From positions 1-6,739 of the forward strand of contig JAUIBJ010000200.1 of NCBI GenBank assembly GCA_030428025.1: 6,739 bases of DNA, written 5' to 3'. The stretch comes from Alphaproteobacteria bacterium (lineage in GTDB: Bacteria > Pseudomonadota > Alphaproteobacteria > Rhodobacterales > Rhodobacteraceae). A program made the translations under genes and the position numbers. Below are positions 1-6,331 of this stretch, piece after piece. Below the pieces are notes generated by a model. That model made no database searches. It had not been told where the DNA came from and saw nothing but the letters and a program-made list of their open reading frames with translations. Position 1 is the first letter of the stretch. Each line of letters begins with the position of its first letter.

Positions 1-1
1 G

Positions 2-77
2 TGGTGCCGCTGAAGGGACTCGAACCCCCGACCCCATCATTACGAATGACGTGCTCTACCAGCTGAGCTACAGCGGC
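2..77 (-). tRNA. tRNA-Thr (anticodon CGU)
   Basis: The reverse complement folds as a complete cloverleaf of 76 nt with an encoded CCA. The acceptor stem is GCCGCTG paired with CAGCGGC (plus positions 71-77 and 6-12), followed by discriminator A and CCA at 2-4. The D stem is GCTC/GAGC. The anticodon stem is CGTCA/TGATG with one G-U pair. The loop TTCGTAA lies at 40-46, so the anticodon is CGU (42-44), reading ACG. The T loop is TTCGAGT, and the T stem has two G-U pairs at its outer end. G1-C72, C2-G71, G35 and U36 agree with known threonine identity elements. U36 followed by A37 makes it an expected substrate for t6A, the modification made by the TsaD pathway encoded in this window. It lies 45 nt downstream of hemY on the same strand. 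Confidence 0.97.
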
Positions 78-90
78 CCCGTGACGCGGC

Positions 91-119
91 GCTATAGCAT
101 CGGGGCGGGCAGGGGAAAA
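91..119 (-). promoter_or_regulatory. Candidate promoter of tRNA-Thr
   Basis: In the 45-nt gap between the hemY stop and the tRNA, the minus strand has TTTTCC (114-119) as a weak -35 and TATAGC (91-96) as a -10, separated by 17 nt. The -10 ends 13 nt before the tRNA 5' end, which suits a short leader. Each hexamer matches the sigma-70 consensus only partly (3/6 and 4/6), so this is a suggestion. No hairpin followed by a T-run is seen between hemY and the tRNA, so readthrough from hemY is also possible. Confidence 0.35.
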
Positions 120-122
120 GAC

Positions 123-1637
123 CTATTTTGCCTCTTCCTCTTCCCGTTTCACCGGGCTGTCTTCGACGATTTCGGCATCGGCGATGGTGTCCGAGGTGTT
201 GGCCTCTTCGGTGGGCATGGGTTCGTCCCCCGCCTTGTGGTCGGCCTCGGATTGATCTTCCAGCGCTCCGACGATGAGCGGCAGCATCTCCACCCCGGTG
301 GAGCTGCTAACACGGCTTGCTGGAGGCGATTTCCACGTCAGGGTGTCGAAGGAATGGCAGTGCTCGCAGGCGGGCACCCATTCGGCGTGGATGTGCTGGC
401 AGTTCTCGCAGACCCATTGCGGCCCGCGCGGCGCCGACAGGGCCCGTGTCAGCCAGCCCTTGACCACCGCATCCGACGACCCCTCGCCGCGCTCGATGGC
501 GGCCATGATGGTCAACGCCCGCGCATCCGGCTCGATCTCGGCCAGATCGCCCAGGGCGCGGCGGGCAGCCGGGAAATCCTCGGCGGCGATGTTGAGCTCG
601 GCCTCGATCAGCCGGGTTTCGCGATGGTCGGGGTGCATCTTGAGCAGCTTGGAGAAGCGCGACAGCCGCTCCTTGGGAGTTTCGTCGGGTTCGATCTCGG
701 CGAAGGCGGCGGCCAGATCGGGATGGGGCTGCACGCTCCACGCCTTGCGGATCACCCGCGTCGCATAGCGCTTGGACCCCTCGCGGATATAGGCGCGTGC
801 CGCCATCACCGCCGCCGGAATCAGGTCAGGCGACAGGCGGTTGGCCTCAATCGCCTGTTCCTTGGCCTCGATATCCTTGCCTTCGTCGAGGATGTCCTTG
901 GCCTCGGTGAGTGCCAGCACCGCATCGCGCCGCTTATGCACGTCGCGCGGCATAGAGCCGTATTTCAGCTTGGCCCGAAGCGTCTCGCGCGCGCCGCTCC
1001 AGTCCTGGGTTTCGGCCTGAAGCTTCAGAAGCGTATCCTGCACCTCTTCGTGCCGCGGCTTTAGGGAAAAGGCGGTCTGCGCCAGTTTCAGCGCGGTTTC
1101 AGTATCCCCGTCTGCCAGCTTCTGCCGCAGGATGCCACGCACACCCACGAACCGGGTCTTTTCGTTCTTCAGAAGCCGCTTGTAGACCTCTTCGGCCTTG
1201 CGCCGGTCGCCCGACATCTCGGCCGCCTGTGCGGTGAGCAGGTTGGTGAGTGCAGGCTTGTGCAGATAACGCTCGGCCCGGCTGGCCTTGGACATGGCCA
1301 CGTTCGCCTCTCCTGATGCCAGCGCCATCATGCCCTCGGACAGCGCGCGATAACCCTTTTCCTGCCGGTTGCGGTCGAAATAGCGCGAAATCGCGGTCTC
1401 GTCGCCGTTGACGAAACGCAGGATGGCGATGAGGAGCGAGGCGAGCTTGAGAAGCACCCAGATCGCGATCACCAGCACGACAAGCGCGATCACCGCCGTC
1501 AGCGGCGTCAGGTTGAACTCCTGTCCGGCCATGACGACGCGTACGCCGCCGTCGAGTTCGAGAAGATAGATCGCGGCGAAACTCGCCGCGGCGACGAGGG
1601 CGATGAAGATCGCGATCTTGATGATGGACCACAGCAT
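123..1637 (-). CDS. hemY: HemY-like TPR inner-membrane protein
   Basis: This 504-residue protein fits the alphaproteobacterial HemY family, encoded next to heme genes. Despite the name it is not the Bacillus-type protoporphyrinogen oxidase, and its biochemical role is unsettled. Two hydrophobic segments at about residues 4-26 and 44-73 form an N-terminal membrane hairpin. Helical repeats resembling TPRs follow (about 95-400), for example the segments starting at ALSEGMMALASGEAN, AEEVYKRLLKNE and ALKLAQTAFSLKP. Cysteines 410, 413, 424 and 427 form a CxxC-x10-CxxC motif like a zinc ribbon or rubredoxin knuckle. The last 45 or so residues are acidic and probably disordered. The ATG start is preceded by GAGGG about 8 nt upstream, within the 19-nt gap after mic60, which suggests co-transcription with mic60 and hemD. 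The family call is firm; the molecular function is not. Confidence 0.9.
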   Translation of the reverse strand: MLWSIIKIAIFIALVAAASFAAIYLLELDGGVRVVMAGQEFNLTPLTAVIALVVLVIAIWVLLKLASLLIAILRFVNGDETAISRYFDRNRQEKGYRALSEGMMALASGEANVAMSKASRAERYLHKPALTNLLTAQAAEMSGDRRKAEEVYKRLLKNEKTRFVGVRGILRQKLADGDTETALKLAQTAFSLKPRHEEVQDTLLKLQAETQDWSGARETLRAKLKYGSMPRDVHKRRDAVLALTEAKDILDEGKDIEAKEQAIEANRLSPDLIPAAVMAARAYIREGSKRYATRVIRKAWSVQPHPDLAAAFAEIEPDETPKERLSRFSKLLKMHPDHRETRLIEAELNIAAEDFPAARRALGDLAEIEPDARALTIMAAIERGEGSSDAVVKGWLTRALSAPRGPQWVCENCQHIHAEWVPACEHCHSFDTLTWKSPPASRVSSSTGVEMLPLIVGALEDQSEADHKAGDEPMPTEEANTSDTIADAEIVEDSPVKREEEEAK

Positions 1638-1656
1638 GGCAAGCGCCCTCTCGGTG

Positions 1657-3150
1657 TCAGTTCAGTTCTTCGCTCAGTTTCTGGGCGGCCGCCACCGCCT
1701 CGAGCCGGTGCGCGGCCCGTTGGGACCAGTCCGACAGTTCATCCCGGGCTACCTCCGGCAGCGCCTCTATCTCTGCAAGCGCGTCTCGCAGACGCCCGTC
1801 GCGCGTGGCCGCCTCCGCACGCGACAGGATCGCGTCCGGGTCATTGCCCTCGCGCGGTTCAAGAGAGCGCACGCCAAGCTGGCTTTCCAGGAAGGATTGC
1901 CATCCGCCCGTTTCGCCGGCATCCGCCGCCGCTTCTCTTGCAGCGGCCAGCGCCTGCCGTGCGGCATCGGGGAATTGTGCCTGCAACTCGGACAGTGTGG
2001 CCACGCCGGTCTGCGCTGTCTGTGACAGGATCTCGGGTACCTCGACACCGGTTTCTTCAAGTTCGGCAAGAGGCGCCGTAAAGCTGCCGCCGGAATCGAG
2101 CGCCGTCTGAATCCGTGACAGGGCCGCGCGGCGCATGGTGGCTCGCGCGGTTTCCTCCGCCTTGTTCTCCAGTGCCCGTGCTTCTTCTGTCATGGCCTCG
2201 ATCTCGGCGCGCTGGGTGGCCATCGCATCCTGCAGCTTCTTCAATTCCGCCTCATAGGCCTCGACCGCCGCATCCGAGGCGGCTTCGACAATCGGCCGCG
2301 ATTCAAGCTGCGATACCTTGGTCGAAAGGTCTTCGAGGCGGGCATCGTGATCCCCGACGCGGCCCGCAAGGTCGCCGATTCGGGCGGTCAGGTCGTCCAC
2401 CGCCGCCTCCAATCCGGTCATGTCGGGGGCTTCGGGCGCGGCACCGATCTGATCGGAGAGCGCGGCGATACGGTCGGACTGTTCAGAGAGCCGCTCTTCG
2501 GTGTCGCGACGCAATGTTTCGAGATCGGCCGTGTCGGACATGAGCCCGGCCGAGGTGGCATAATAGGCCGCTCCGAAGCCGATCAGACCCGCCAGAATCC
2601 CGCCCAGAAGAAGGGGCAACATACCCCGCGACTGCGGTTGCGGGTCCGGCCGGACGGCCTCCGTCGGGGTTTGCCGGGGCGCTTCGCGATCTGCCGCCGG
2701 TTCTGTCGGCGTCAGGCTGTCATCGGTGGCCGAGGACATGGCCTGTGTGCCGGTGTCGTCGAAACCGCCGCCGGCGGCCGCCTCGCTGTCGAGCGTGTCA
2801 TCCGCCAGGTCCGTCTCCGGGGTATCATCCGCCGGGGCCGTCTCCAGGGTGTCGTCCGCCAGATCCGTGTCGAACGGATCAGCCGGGGGCTCCGTGTCCT
2901 CTGTCGACGCGGTTTCCTCCGGCTCGGGTCCAGGCGTTTCTTCCCCGTCCTCTTCGCCGTCCGCTACCGTGTCTTCTGCGGCGGGCGGCGTCACGTCCGT
3001 CTCCGGCGCCAGGGACTCTTGTGCAGCCTCGCCGCTCTCCAGCGTCTCGTCGGTTTCCGTCGCCGCCTCGGGGGCCGCGTCTTCCTCCGGCTTTTCCGAA
3101 ACGGTCTTGCCGGACGATTCGCGATCCGAGCTCTTGGACTTTCTGGCCAC
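1657..3150 (-). CDS. mic60: Mitofilin/Mic60-family inner-membrane protein
   Basis: This 497-residue protein has the architecture of alphaproteobacterial Mic60. Residues 1-175 are strongly acidic and rich in D, E, T and P, so probably a disordered cytoplasmic tail. One membrane helix follows at about 176-198 (GMLPLLLGGILAGLIGFGAA), then a coiled-coil region at about 205-340, and a helical C-terminal part whose last 60 residues (from about 438, DPDAILSRAEAATRDGRLRD) resemble the mitofilin signature. In mitochondria Mic60 shapes crista junctions; alphaproteobacterial homologues have been linked to intracytoplasmic membranes and outer-membrane contacts. The location between hemD and hemY matches the neighbourhood known for bacterial Mic60 and supports the call. 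The start codon is GTG, with AGAGGG 8 nt upstream (3159-3164). Residues 96-122 are three copies of a nine-residue repeat. Such genes are often labelled hypothetical; the assignment rests on architecture and context. Confidence 0.83.
   Translation of the reverse strand: MARKSKSSDRESSGKTVSEKPEEDAAPEAATETDETLESGEAAQESLAPETDVTPPAAEDTVADGEEDGEETPGPEPEETASTEDTEPPADPFDTDLADDTLETAPADDTPETDLADDTLDSEAAAGGGFDDTGTQAMSSATDDSLTPTEPAADREAPRQTPTEAVRPDPQPQSRGMLPLLLGGILAGLIGFGAAYYATSAGLMSDTADLETLRRDTEERLSEQSDRIAALSDQIGAAPEAPDMTGLEAAVDDLTARIGDLAGRVGDHDARLEDLSTKVSQLESRPIVEAASDAAVEAYEAELKKLQDAMATQRAEIEAMTEEARALENKAEETARATMRRAALSRIQTALDSGGSFTAPLAELEETGVEVPEILSQTAQTGVATLSELQAQFPDAARQALAAAREAAADAGETGGWQSFLESQLGVRSLEPREGNDPDAILSRAEAATRDGRLRDALAEIEALPEVARDELSDWSQRAAHRLEAVAAAQKLSEELN
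2785..2865 (-). repeat. Three 27-bp tandem repeats inside mic60
   Basis: Units lie at 2839-2865, 2812-2838 and 2785-2811 and encode DLADDTLET, APADDTPET and DLADDTLDS (residues 96-122). Adjacent aligned units share about 20-21 of 27 bases by eye for the pairs compared (units 2839/2812 and 2839/2785). The repeat keeps the reading frame and lies in the acidic, probably disordered cytoplasmic tail, so copy number could vary between strains without breaking the gene. Confidence 0.8.
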
Positions 3151-3173
3151 GTCAAAATCCCTCTGTCGACAAT

Positions 3174-3190
3174 GGGCACGCCCGGTGCCC
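3174..3190 (-). other. Intercistronic inverted repeat between hemD and mic60
   Basis: GGGCAC (3174-3179) and GTGCCC (3185-3190) are perfect 6-bp arms around a 5-nt loop, within the 47-nt gap between the hemD stop and the mic60 GTG. In the mRNA the hairpin would sit 9 nt upstream of the mic60 Shine-Dalgarno sequence. No U-run follows, so it is not a standard intrinsic terminator. It could protect the hemD 3' end, cause partial termination or have no function. Confidence 0.45.
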
Positions 3191-3197
3191 TTGGAAC

Positions 3198-3926
3198 TTA
3201 GTTCGCTCCATACCCACTCTCAACCCGCTTCGCCCCGGACGCAAGCGCTTCGACCGTATCGAGAAGCGCCTCGGCAGTTGGGGCCGCGGCCACGGCAAGC
3301 CGGGAGACGCGCTCCACCGGCACCTCTGCCGCGACGTTGTCGCTGATGGCGGCAATGTAAAGCGGTGCCCTACCCGGGGGGAGGGCAAAGAATATCCGCG
3401 CGCTCCTTGGCGAGAAGAGCGGCAGGATCGCCGGCAACGGTCCGTCGAGCAGCCGTTCGGCCTCGGGCGTCGGCGCCTGTGCCTCCTGACGATAGACGAT
3501 CCTTTCCTCCGTCGGCAGCCCGGCTGCGTTCAGCTCTGCCGCGAGATCGCGGGACACATGTGCGCCACGCAGATAGAGCAGCCGGCCCTTCGGTGCGTCG
3601 GTCTTCAGCCGGGCGAGCAGGTCTTCGGCCGTACCGCCGCCGTCGATGGCGGTCAGACCGGCCTTTCGTGCGGCCCGGGCGGTGACCGCTCCGACGCAGT
3701 AACAGATCGGGGCGGTGGCGCCATGGTCAATCGCCGGCAGGGCCTCTGCCGAGGTGATCACCAGCGCCGCATAGCGGCCCAGCGCGGGCAGCGCGCCAGG
3801 CAAAGCCACCCGCCGCATCAGCGGCGACAGCACGACAGGCGTGTCCGGCCCCAGACGTTGCCGGACAAGGTCCGAGAACCGGCTCGCCGCGGGCTGCGGC
3901 CGGGTGATCAGGATCGCGATAGTCAT
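3198..3926 (-). CDS. hemD: Uroporphyrinogen-III synthase
   Basis: HemD cyclises hydroxymethylbilane to uroporphyrinogen III with inversion of ring D, the last common step to heme, siroheme, cobalamin and bacteriochlorophyll; it is cytosolic. From this ATG the protein has 242 residues, normal for the family. Recognisable parts are the N-terminal ILITRP (5-10), VITSAEA (57-63), CVGAVTA (77-83), LYLRGAHVSRDL (117-128), VYRQEA (144-149), FSPRSARIFF (171-180) and ISDNVAAE (194-201), in the order expected for the two-lobed fold. HemD diverges in sequence, so these patterns plus context carry the call. An in-frame ATG at 3950 would add eight residues; its purine-rich AAGGGG lies too close (1 nt) to be a good ribosome site, and the family usually starts just before the TRP motif, so 3926 is preferred without certainty. 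hemC, the preceding pathway gene, is not in this window. Confidence 0.9.
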   Translation of the reverse strand: MTIAILITRPQPAASRFSDLVRQRLGPDTPVVLSPLMRRVALPGALPALGRYAALVITSAEALPAIDHGATAPICYCVGAVTARAARKAGLTAIDGGGTAEDLLARLKTDAPKGRLLYLRGAHVSRDLAAELNAAGLPTEERIVYRQEAQAPTPEAERLLDGPLPAILPLFSPRSARIFFALPPGRAPLYIAAISDNVAAEVPVERVSRLAVAAAPTAEALLDTVEALASGAKRVESGYGAN

Positions 3927-3959
3927 GGACGGGCCGGGAGTTGTTTGCATGCCCCTTCG

Positions 3960-3988
3960 GTGTTACCTGCCGGGGATGACGGGCGCAA
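3960..3988 (-). promoter_or_regulatory. Candidate hemD promoter in the divergent gap
   Basis: On the minus strand TTGCGC (3983-3988) and TAACAC (3960-3965) are separated by exactly 17 nt and would start transcription near 3950, giving about 25 nt of leader before the preferred hemD start. Each hexamer matches the sigma-70 consensus at only about half its positions, so the call is weak. The tsaD promoter must lie in the same short region or inside the hemD 5' end; I see no convincing plus-strand match. Confidence 0.25.
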
Positions 3989-4001
3989 CGGGCGGGTGCC
4001 G

Positions 4002-5099
4002 ATGACACCACCTCTGATGGTTCTGGGACTGGAAAGCAGCTGTGATGATACCGCGGCCGCCGTTTTGCGGATGGATCGCCCCGGGAAGGCCGAGATCCTC
4101 TCGTCCGTGATCTACGGGCAGGCCGATCTGCATGCGGCCTTCGGCGGGGTTGTGCCGGAAATCGCCGCGCGGGCCCATGCGGAAAAGCTTGATATCTGCG
4201 TTACCGAGGCACTGGCGCAGGCCGGTCTCGACCTGTCGGGGATCGATGGTATCGCCGTCACCGCCGGGCCCGGCCTGATCGGCGGGGTACTCTCGGGCGT
4301 GATGTGCGCCAAGGGCATCGCCGCCGCGCGCGGCCTGCCGCTTGTCGGAGTCAATCACCTTGCCGGCCATGCGCTCACTCCGCGCCTGACCGACGGCATC
4401 GCCTATCCCTACCTCATGCTGCTGGTCTCGGGCGGGCATTGTCAGTTGCTGATCGTGCAGGGTGCGCAGGATTTCTCGCGGCTCGGCGGCACGATCGACG
4501 ACGCCCCGGGCGAGGCTTTCGACAAGGTGGCCCGGCTACTGGGCCTGCCGCAGCCGGGTGGGCCGGCGGTGGAGTCCGCTGCGGCCGGCGGTGATGCCGC
4601 GCGCTTTGCCTTTCCACGGCCGCTACTCGACCGTCCCGGCTGCGACCTGTCCTTTTCGGGGCTGAAAACGGCGGTGCTGCGGGCGCGCGATGCCTGCATG
4701 GCCGAACGCGGCGGCCTCACCCGGCAGGACCGGAACGATCTCTGCGCCGGGTTTCAGGCCGCTGTTGCGGATGTTCTGGCGGAAAAGACCCGACGCGCGC
4801 TGGCCCTCTACCTGCCCGATGCGGGTGAGCGGCCGATGCTGGCCGTGGCCGGCGGCGTGGCCGCGAACCGCGCCATTCGGGCCGGGTTAGAGACAATTGC
4901 TGCCGAGCAAGCCGCCGGCTTCGTCGCTCCGCCGCTTGCGCTTTGCACCGACAACGCGGCGATGATCGCCTATGCGGGGGCCGAGCTTTTTCTTGCCGGC
5001 GCACGCGATGACCTTACCCTTTCTGCTCGGCCCCGCTGGCCGCTGGACGAGGCGAGCCCGGCCCTGATTGGCAGCGGGAAGAAAGGAGCGAAGGCATGA
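4002..5099 (+). CDS. tsaD: tRNA t6A37 threonylcarbamoyltransferase TsaD
   Basis: TsaD (Gcp/YgjD/Kae1) transfers the threonylcarbamoyl group from TC-AMP to A37 of tRNAs that read ANN codons, working in the cytosol with TsaB and TsaE. The product has 365 residues, typical for bacteria. The ASKHA fold is shown by GLESSCDDTAAAV near the N-terminus (9-21). Metal-ligand histidines are H119 and H123 in NHLAGHALTPRL, and the third ligand is D317 in CTDNAAMIA. Nucleotide-loop motifs are VSGGHCQLL (142-150), DDAPGEAFDK (166-175), FSGLKTAV (218-225) and VAGGVAANR (282-290). All key residues are present. The reading frame stays open far upstream, but the part before 4002 overlaps hemD and mic60 antisense and is not TsaD-like; the ATG at 4002 puts the conserved motif where the family has it. 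The gene ends in a 4-nt ATGA overlap with gpsA. Confidence 0.97.
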   Translation: MTPPLMVLGLESSCDDTAAAVLRMDRPGKAEILSSVIYGQADLHAAFGGVVPEIAARAHAEKLDICVTEALAQAGLDLSGIDGIAVTAGPGLIGGVLSGVMCAKGIAAARGLPLVGVNHLAGHALTPRLTDGIAYPYLMLLVSGGHCQLLIVQGAQDFSRLGGTIDDAPGEAFDKVARLLGLPQPGGPAVESAAAGGDAARFAFPRPLLDRPGCDLSFSGLKTAVLRARDACMAERGGLTRQDRNDLCAGFQAAVADVLAEKTRRALALYLPDAGERPMLAVAGGVAANRAIRAGLETIAAEQAAGFVAPPLALCTDNAAMIAYAGAELFLAGARDDLTLSARPRWPLDEASPALIGSGKKGAKA

Positions 5100-6058
5100 T
5101 CCATGTGATGGGAGCAGGCGCCTTCGGCACTGCGCTGGCGGTGTCGCTTGCCGCAAACGGCCCGGTCGCGCTCTGGGCCCGCGACTCGGCGCAGGCGGAG
5201 GAGATGCGCCACACTCGGCGCAACGACAAGCGCCTGCCCGGCGTGGACCTGCCCGAGCCAATCCGCACGATCTCCGGTGCCTTTCCGGAGGCCGAGGCCG
5301 AGGCGACGCTTCTGGCGGTGCCGATGCAAAAGCTGCGCGGGTTCTGCGAGGCGCACCGGGACCAGCTGGCCCGGGCGGGTCCGCTCGTGGTCTGCTGCAA
5401 GGGGATCGAGCTCTCAACCGGCTGCCGTCCGACCCAGGTGGTAGAAGCCGTGCTGCCCGGCGTGATCTGCGCGACCCTCACCGGCCCGTCCTTCGCTGAC
5501 GACATCGCCCGCGGCCTGCCCACCGCACTGACACTCGCCTGCACGGACGAGGTTGCCGGCAAGGCGCTTCAGGCGCAATTGACCACGCCGAACCTCCGAC
5601 TTTATCGTAGCCGCGACGTGACCGGCGCCGAGTTGGGCGGGGCGTTGAAGAACGTCATGGCGATCGCCAGCGGCGCCGCGATCGGTGCAGGGCTGGGCGA
5701 AAGCGCTCGCGCCGCGCTGATGACCCGGGGGCTGGCCGAAATGGCCCGCGTGGCGCAGGCTCTGGGGGCCGAGAAGGAAACGCTGTCGGGCCTGTCCGGC
5801 TTCGGCGATCTGGTGCTTACCTGCACGTCCGAGAAGTCCCGCAACACTCGTTTCGGGCTGAGTTTGGGTCGAAACGAGGATTTCGACCCATCGATTACCG
5901 TTGAAGGCGCTGCCACCGCGCGGGCAATGCAGGAAGAGGCCGAAAAGCGGGGGCTCGACCTGCCGATCACCCGTGTGGTCACCCGGCTTGTCACCGGGCG
6001 ATTGAAGGTGCCGACGGCGATGGATATGCTCTTGTCGAGACCGTTGAAGGAAGAATAG
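5096..6058 (+). CDS. gpsA: Glycerol-3-phosphate dehydrogenase [NAD(P)+]
   Basis: GpsA reduces dihydroxyacetone phosphate to sn-glycerol 3-phosphate with NAD(P)H, supplying the backbone for phospholipid synthesis; it is cytosolic. The 320-residue protein has the Rossmann motif GAGAFGTALA (6-15), LLAVPMQ (72-78), CCKGIE (100-105), the GPSFA signature (130-134), catalytic-lysine motif GGALKNVMAIASG (181-193), and SGFGDLVLTCTS followed by SRN (234-250), so it appears intact. AAGGAG at 5083-5088 lies 7 nt before the ATG, which overlaps the tsaD stop by 4 nt, a layout that favours translational coupling. A perfect 10-bp inverted repeat lies inside the gene at 5865-5890. The tsaD-gpsA pairing is common in alphaproteobacteria and probably reflects shared growth-linked expression; I know of no direct physical link. 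Confidence 0.97.
   Translation: MIHVMGAGAFGTALAVSLAANGPVALWARDSAQAEEMRHTRRNDKRLPGVDLPEPIRTISGAFPEAEAEATLLAVPMQKLRGFCEAHRDQLARAGPLVVCCKGIELSTGCRPTQVVEAVLPGVICATLTGPSFADDIARGLPTALTLACTDEVAGKALQAQLTTPNLRLYRSRDVTGAELGGALKNVMAIASGAAIGAGLGESARAALMTRGLAEMARVAQALGAEKETLSGLSGFGDLVLTCTSEKSRNTRFGLSLGRNEDFDPSITVEGAATARAMQEEAEKRGLDLPITRVVTRLVTGRLKVPTAMDMLLSRPLKEE
5865..5890. repeat. Perfect 10-bp inverted repeat inside gpsA
   Basis: TGGGTCGAAA (5865-5874) and TTTCGACCCA (5881-5890) are exact reverse complements around the 6-nt loop CGAGGA. It covers residues 257-265 (LGRNEDFDP) of GpsA, just after the SRN-containing segment, in a stretch that varies in the family. It is the longest perfect close inverted repeat I noticed outside the tRNA. 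No T-run follows, so it is not a typical terminator. Confidence 0.75.
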
Positions 6059-6328
6059 ATGCTCTTCGCCCTGATCGCCCGGGACAAACCCGGCGCCCTG
6101 CAAACCCGCCTCGACACCCGCGAGGCCCATCTGGCCTATATCAAGGAAACCGGCGTGGTCAGTCAGGCCGGCCCGCTTCTGAACGCGGATGAGGAGATGG
6201 TCGGCTCGCTCGTGGTTCTGGACGTGCCGGGCTTGCCCGAGGCAGAGGCCTGGGCCGAGAACGACCCCTATGCCAAGGCGGGGCTTTTCCAGAGTGTCGA
6301 ACTCATCCCTTGGAAGAAGGTGATCTGA
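6059..6328 (+). CDS. YciI-family small protein
   Basis: This 89-residue protein belongs to the YciI-like family of small ferredoxin-fold alpha/beta-barrel proteins (COG2350 type). The opening MLFALIARDKPGAL, the central HLAYIKETGVVSQAGPLL with H24, and the near-terminal ENDPYAKAGLF with D69 are characteristic. The conserved His and Asp have led others to suggest an enzymatic role, but no reaction is established for this group and I assign none. The length is full for the family. The ATG directly follows the gpsA stop with no gap, and GAAGGAAG (6046-6053) inside the gpsA end serves as ribosome site, so its expression is tied to gpsA. It is followed after 3 nt by the EVE-domain gene. Confidence 0.9.
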   Translation: MLFALIARDKPGALQTRLDTREAHLAYIKETGVVSQAGPLLNADEEMVGSLVVLDVPGLPEAEAWAENDPYAKAGLFQSVELIPWKKVI

Positions 6329-6331
6329 GAC

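Noticed and set aside
78..122. Possible intrinsic terminator after hemY
   Set aside because: A short T-run exists near the hemY stop on the minus strand, but no stable hairpin precedes it.
51..1064. 337-codon plus-strand open frame opposite hemY and the tRNA
   Set aside because: It begins inside the tRNA gene, lies antisense to hemY, and its sequence shows no recognisable family.
1572..1590. 8-bp inverted repeat (CGCGGCGA/TCGCCGCG) with a 3-nt loop in the hemY 5' region
   Set aside because: It falls in Ala-rich codons (GCC/GCG) of the first membrane helix, where such GC palindromes arise easily; less compelling than the gpsA repeat.
2347..3201. 284-codon plus-strand Arg/Gly-rich open frame opposite mic60
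   Set aside because: Its composition mirrors the acidic, repeat-containing mic60 codons on the opposite strand; no domain or credible ribosome site was seen.
2745..4001. Long plus-strand open frame continuous with tsaD upstream of its start
   Set aside because: It is antisense to mic60 and hemD, is rich in Arg and Pro as expected from GC-rich shadow frames, and TsaD homology begins only at about 4002.
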